NCBI RefSeq assembly: GCF_024713945.1
Contig: NC_134678.1
Coordinates: 3,906,001 to 3,970,000 of the forward strand
DNA: 64,000 nt
Source of the DNA: Dermatophagoides farinae
Lineage: Eukaryota; Arthropoda; Arachnida; Sarcoptiformes; Pyroglyphidae
Direction of reading: 5' to 3'
Shown: positions 59,501 through 64,000 of the stretch, one piece after another
Position numbering within the stretch: position 1 is the first letter of the stretch
How the letters are laid out: each line of letters opens with the position of its first letter
Translations under genes and position numbers: made by a program
The notes under the pieces: model-generated
The model's input: the letters and a program-made list of their open reading frames with translations, nothing else
The model's database searches: none
What the model was told of the DNA's origin: nothing

Positions 59501-62500
59501 AAAGTAAGTTTGAAAGGCCATGTATTGCATCCAAACCTCAAGTATTGCCATCATTTAAATCGAGCAGACACAGGTGATCATCATGATGAGGGACATCATG
59601 AACCATGCATTTTATTTTTTGCCTATGGCTGTGTGATCATTGAAATGACCTTGTAGCCTGATTTTCGTCTCAAACAATTTGATATATTTAAACTTGCCAA
59701 GCATAAACATACCACCAACAACCCTGAATTGTACCCCTGACTTTTAGGGTCATTTGAAAACTAGAATGAAAAGCGAGAAAAACTTTCGCTTCTCGATGCT
59801 TACTTCGGTCATCCTCATCATGATGGCTCATCTTAACATTCTGCCGGCAGAATAGCAATTCACCATGCACACACCCCGCCTGCTTATCTAGAAAATAGAC
59901 TCACTCACTGACTAGCTATAAGCGATAATCAGCGACGAATATAACATTATAACCTTTGACCTTGGTCAAAAAAAAATGAAGAACAAACATGCCAATGTAT
60001 TTGGGTGAGTAGGCATCACCCCTCCGCCGCCAAAGAAATTTCGTCGTTATCACGACTATGATGGCCATCAATACATCGACACAAACACACAAATGCCTGA
60101 CACATGACCGACATTAGACTTTGATCTTTGATCAATGTTGTTGAAATTGTCGATTGCATTGCCATTCCTCCCTCACCACCACCACCACTACCAAGACGAT
60201 AAACATCATCATCATAGTGATGATAAATCGCCATTTCATGTTTGACTACAATGTATATTATTTCCAAATCAATCTATTTATGGAGGTCAGATGGCAACAA
60301 AGGTTAAATTATATAGATGAGAATGGAAACACTTTTTAAAATTGACAAAATCATTTGTTTGTGATAAACATTGAGCAACACTCACCGGTAGTGAACAAAA
60401 CGATCGCTTTCAGACAGCTATATTCGGCTGCATCCACTTGTAGGGCTTTCAATTTTTCCAAATTATCCTGAAAAATGCGAATGTGATCCATGAAGGCCAC
60501 TACACGGTCTGCTGCCATTGGACTGAATAAGTTCGAGAATTACATGTTTGAAAATTTATTTCTATGCGTTTGGACACTTACTTGGCATGAAGACCAGCAG
60601 CTGCTAATAGATGAGCGGTATGCATCGGCATTGAACATTGACTGGCGTTCAAAATGAATAATTCTGACCAGACCATTCGAAGCAGGGAAACCTGGTCTTG
60701 TACTTGAAGATCCGGAAAATGAGGAATTTTCCTCGCCCAATCAACGGCAGAAAATAATATACGGGCAGCCATTTCGCACATGGTCTCGATGCTCAACAGT
60801 CCATTGGCCGATGTACTATGAAGCTGTTGCATCGTTTGTGTCAATCTGGCTGTCGATTCAGCTTGCTGCAGTAAGGATACATAACCTTGTAAATTATATT
60901 TTCCATTCGAACCATTGACTGCCGTAGCGGCAGAAGTCGAGGCTGTTGCTGCCGATAAGCTGTTTCCACCATCCATGCTTGGTACTTGACCATTTACCGA
61001 GTTAAGAGATTGACCGGCTGCATTGTTATTAGTCGACGAAAGCATGCGACTGTTGGTGTTATTGGCAGCTTGTGATTGTTGTTGCGATTGATGATGATGC
61101 GATGATTCCATCGATGATCCATTGGCCACTGGACTTAAACCAAGAGCAGCTGCAGCAGCTGCAGCTAAAGCTGCAGGTGAATGAGCCGCTGAAGATCCAG
61201 TAAAGGATGAATGAGTTGGAGTTAATGGGACACGACCACGCTGAACCGCTGTCGACGATGATGATGAAGGGGAAGAAGAAAAAAAATGATTAGACCAAGT
61301 GTTTGCTGCATATAATGCATGCGCTGCGGCCATTTGTTGTTGCTGATATAGGAAAAGACTAGCTGCTGCCGCTAAAAATTGTTGCTGCTGTTCCGGTGTA
61401 GATTGACTTGCAGTTGGAACATTGTTGTTAACAATAGTAGCAGGATATAAGAATGGCATTGGAATTCCCAACAATGTTGGCATGCAATTGATCATTGTAT
61501 TGCTGTTATTATGAATGGAATGTCGATTTTGTTCTGATTGATTAGAAGCAACTTGTTTAGAATTGCCATTTTGATCATACGATGTCAACGATGACTGGGA
61601 AGAACGACTCGATTCCTGATTCGTAGTAACAGATGTTTGATATCCGTAATTAGCCGAACCGCTAGACGCTGGAGATGGAAGAAATAATGGCGGATAGAGA
61701 AAAGGCGGCATTAGGCCAGTGAGGGATGAATGATTTTCGCTTATAACTGGCGTGATTGCTGTTGGAGATCCACCATACATATTCAATGAGTTTTCCGTTT
61801 CAGATGTTATAGTTGTAATTGATCGATTTGGATCATAGACTACCAAAGCATTAGAATGTGTTGCATGATCCTTGGATGCCCGCCGTTTTGTATTGCTCAT
61901 TTTCGCCATCGAACTTGTAGTTTGTTTTCCTTCCGGAATTCGTGACATGATCGAAGATGACTGGCCCTTATCAATGTTTATCATTTCAGAATATTGTTCT
62001 TCGCAAGTAGAGCTGTTCAGAGGACTAGATCGACTTTGACTAGATGAAAAATGACCATCAATCGAAGGTGAAGGTGATTCATCCACTTTGACCACAACCA
62101 TCATCTCATCGTCAGCATTATCATGATTCGTAATTCGAGCTAAATTCTGATCACGATCATTTGATGAATTCTGATTCTGTGCCATAGTGATGGTGGATGA
62201 CGCAGATCGACAACGATCACGAGCCTTTATAAATGGCTCATCACTAAGAAGAATTTCGATTGACATTTTTATGACTAGAGATAAATGATTGACCAGACTA
62301 GAATAAACCAAATTCAGCCAGGATATCTGACGCGGGCAATGATCGACGCTAAACTAAAGTGACGCTTGGTTGTTGGATCTAATTTTAGCAGCAACATTCA
62401 ATCTCTCTTTATCCTCTTTCCCTCACTATATATATGTTGTGAACGTGTTCCAATTGGAACCGTGGCCAGTCCTCTTTTTTGTATTCTATCTATCATACGC

Positions 62501-64000
62501 TTGCGCCTGGATAACAATTATAGCGGATTCAAATATGGGCGGACCGTGTACCAATTGAACCAAGTTGATGTTTGTGTGTGTGTGGCCACATGTAAACTTA
62601 CAATGTTATTCAACTTGATGAAATGTAACACGCATATCTAGAGTATATCTTTGATCTTTTTTTTAAGCTAACACCAGAATCTCGATATATTTGAGTATGT
62701 GTATAAAATGGATACAAACTCACCTTCGCGACGCATACCCATCTTTAGGCACTTTCGTAGGCGGCAATATTGGCACTGATTCCTATGATGTTGATCCACC
62801 GGACAATTACGACTACCACGACATGAATATGTTAGGTTACGGCGTACTGAACGTTTGAAAAATGATTTACATCCTTCACATGTGAATTGACCATAATGTT
62901 TTCCTGAGCTCTTATCCCCGCAAACCACACACTCTACCGATATCTGATTATTGGTGGTACTACTAGCCGTAACTGTTGTCACACAGTTAGCTGACCCTTG
63001 CGGCTGTTGGACACTATTACCACCATTCATGGTGGCCATATTGCGTTGAGATTGATGTAGATTAACCCGGTTAGTATTGGATAATTTGCTTGTACTGCAT
63101 GTAGGCGTTGATGGTGATGCTTGACTACTTGTTGTACTCGATGCACGACTTGAACTGGATCGAGATCCTAATGGAACGGATCCTCCCAAACTTAACGGCA
63201 ACCCTAAATTCGTATGTGTTACACTAGTAGTCGTTAGACTTCCGGGCGAGCCATGTAGACCAGAACTAGCTGTAGATGATGTACCGGAAATTAAGGATTG
63301 ATGATGTGATGATGATGATGATGATGATGATGACCACTCACAGCCGTGGAACCCATCTGTGATATGTTAGAAGTGGGAAGAAGTTGAGTAAAATTGGCAT
63401 ATTGGCTGTATGCGTTAGTGGTCGTTCCATTTGTCATAATAGATGGTGGATGTTGAGAGGATACTGTGTTGGTCATTGCCAATTGGCCATTAGTTGTTTG
63501 ATGAGACCCGACTGGCTGAGAAGACTGTTGAAAGCCATTGGCTGTAGCATAAGCTACATGACTTTGCATCGATCCATTAGTGGAAACTGTTCCATTGGGA
63601 GGAGGAGCAATGGCAGACATTAGCAAACCCCCATCAAAGGCTTGACTTGGTATGGATGATGGAGATGAATACATTATCTGATGGGGATGATGGGGGTGCT
63701 GGTTATGACTTTGATGGTTTAGATGAGTTGTATTTCCACTTCCGCTGTGTGAATGAGATACGTAATGAGTTTGATGGCGGTGATGATGATTTTGACCAGT
63801 AGAATGAGTACCAGGATAATGTAAGGAGATGTCTTGAATATTTTGACTGCTACTGGGACTTGTTACAATAGGACTGATCGATGAGTTGGATGGTGATAAT
63901 GATGAATGATGATGAAAAGTTCCAAAAAAAGGTGCTAAGGCGGCTGCAGCAGCAACGGCAGCAGCTTGTGCTGCCGGTGCATTATTATTGCTGTTGCTGT
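56558..64000 (-). CDS. svp: Seven-up / COUP-TF nuclear receptor (NR2F), partial at right edge
   Basis: Nuclear orphan receptor that binds AGGTCA repeats and mostly represses. Exons read leftward: 64000-about 63342 (open to the edge), 63269-62724, 61248-60582, 60522-60386, 56832-56558. The first is low complexity (poly-Ala, His, Ser/Asn). The DNA-binding domain is complete: [53 protein letters not shown] and [13 protein letters not shown], then [13 protein letters not shown] across the splice, exactly the COUP-TF junction. The ligand-binding domain reads [110 protein letters not shown] and ends [20 protein letters not shown] with the helix-12 region. Phases of the last four exons agree. The hinge is about 100 residues longer than usual, with Ala, His/Gln and Ser/Asn runs. 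The join between the first two exons is unclear: the best donor is phase 0, the acceptor needs phase 1. Confidence 0.96.
56833..60385 (-). other. Last intron of svp, rich in nuclear-receptor half-sites
   Basis: 3.55 kb GT-AG intron inside the ligand-binding domain. It contains triplet runs (57828-57852; (CAT) at 58143-58155) and (TG)n at 58263-58277. The half of it next to the upstream exon (58.46-60.29 kb) has an excess of TGACCT/AGGTCA, described as a separate entry. No nested gene is supported. Confidence 0.75.
58465..60289. promoter_or_regulatory. Cluster of AGGTCA-type half-sites, including a DR1
   Basis: Exact TGACCT or AGGTCA at 58539, 58814, 58867, 59013, 59646, 59957 and 60284: seven in 1.8 kb, while I count roughly fifteen in the rest of the window. 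TGACCC/GGGTCA adds about four more. At 58539-58551 TGACCT T TGACTT is a near-perfect DR1, followed by inverted TGGTCA; at 59950-59962 TAACCT T TGACCT is another near-DR1, also followed by TTGGTCA. DR1 is the preferred COUP-TF site, so autoregulation of svp is a reasonable inference; HNF4 or RXR partners could bind too. Confidence 0.45.
61249..62265 (-). CDS. svp: Alternative svp N-terminus without the DNA-binding domain (candidate)
   Basis: The intron between the DNA-binding exon and the ligand-binding exon contains 339 codons from an ATG at 62265 ([12 protein letters not shown]) that run without a stop into the ligand-binding exon in its correct frame. The sequence looks coding: [30 protein letters not shown], two PFLYP motifs ([12 protein letters not shown] and [10 protein letters not shown]), poly-Gln/Ala ([26 protein letters not shown]). 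Used from its own promoter it would give a receptor lacking the DNA-binding domain. Alternatively an acceptor (ttatctctag, exon from 62274) in the needed phase 1 could splice it between the two domains. Vertebrate NR2F2 has such isoforms, joined at the same AVQRGR site. No transcript evidence is available here. Confidence 0.6.

Noticed and set aside
1-64000. tRNA, rRNA and snRNA genes
   Set aside because: I looked for T-loop-like GGTTCRANYCC and known snRNA cores by eye and found none; a covariance-model scan would be needed to exclude them.

Overview
The window is animal nuclear DNA, AT-rich, with GT-AG introns (many only 57-70 nt), abundant CAT/GAT triplet runs and arthropod-type genes (seven-up, dishevelled, an insect-type tachykinin receptor, Shc, a Kv7-like channel, LUC7-like). 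Short introns, low-complexity His/Gln/Ser/Asn inserts and an orphan chemoreceptor-like protein fit an acariform (astigmatid) mite best; this is inference, as no marker gene fixes the species. Exon structures were deduced by matching family sequence and checking splice phase; the joined coding lengths of Shc, the receptor, the channel, LUC7-like, the nested gene and the visible dsh exons are all multiples of three.

Layout. 1-1489 (-): 5' half of dishevelled (DIX, linker, start of PDZ), running off the left edge. 3566-9913 (-): tachykinin-type GPCR in five exons; its 3.8 kb intron holds an unrecognised two-exon gene on the opposite strand (8151-9199, +). 9914-17565: about 7.6 kb with no recognisable gene. 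17576-24698: a 7.1 kb block with hAT-like inverted ends and a perfect 8-bp target duplication. It contains a higher-order minisatellite (42+56 bp) in both orientations, an uninterrupted but 5'-truncated non-LTR retrotransposon inserted in that minisatellite with its own 14-bp duplication, decayed coding fragments and two further solitary hAT-like ends. Next to it lies a Helitron-like 3' end (hairpin plus CTAG, to 24896). 26253-27353 (+): single-exon achaete-scute-like bHLH factor. 27354-36864: about 9.5 kb without recognisable genes. 36865-45424 (+): Shc adaptor in seven exons with a very long N-terminal exon and a 5 kb intron. 46147-47553 (-): multi-pass, gustatory-receptor-like protein. 48638-50009 (+): short Kv7-like potassium channel. 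50287-52504 (+): LUC7-like U1 snRNP factor, six exons. 56558-64000 (-): seven-up/COUP-TF nuclear receptor, running off the right edge.

The recognised genes are mostly neural, signalling or splicing genes; nothing suggests they form one pathway. The most notable points are: an open frame of about 340 codons contiguous with the seven-up ligand-binding exon that would give a receptor without its DNA-binding domain, paralleling vertebrate NR2F2 isoforms; a cluster of nuclear-receptor half-sites including a DR1 in the last seven-up intron; the nested transposon block; and a Kv7-like channel with a shortened, charge-poor S4.
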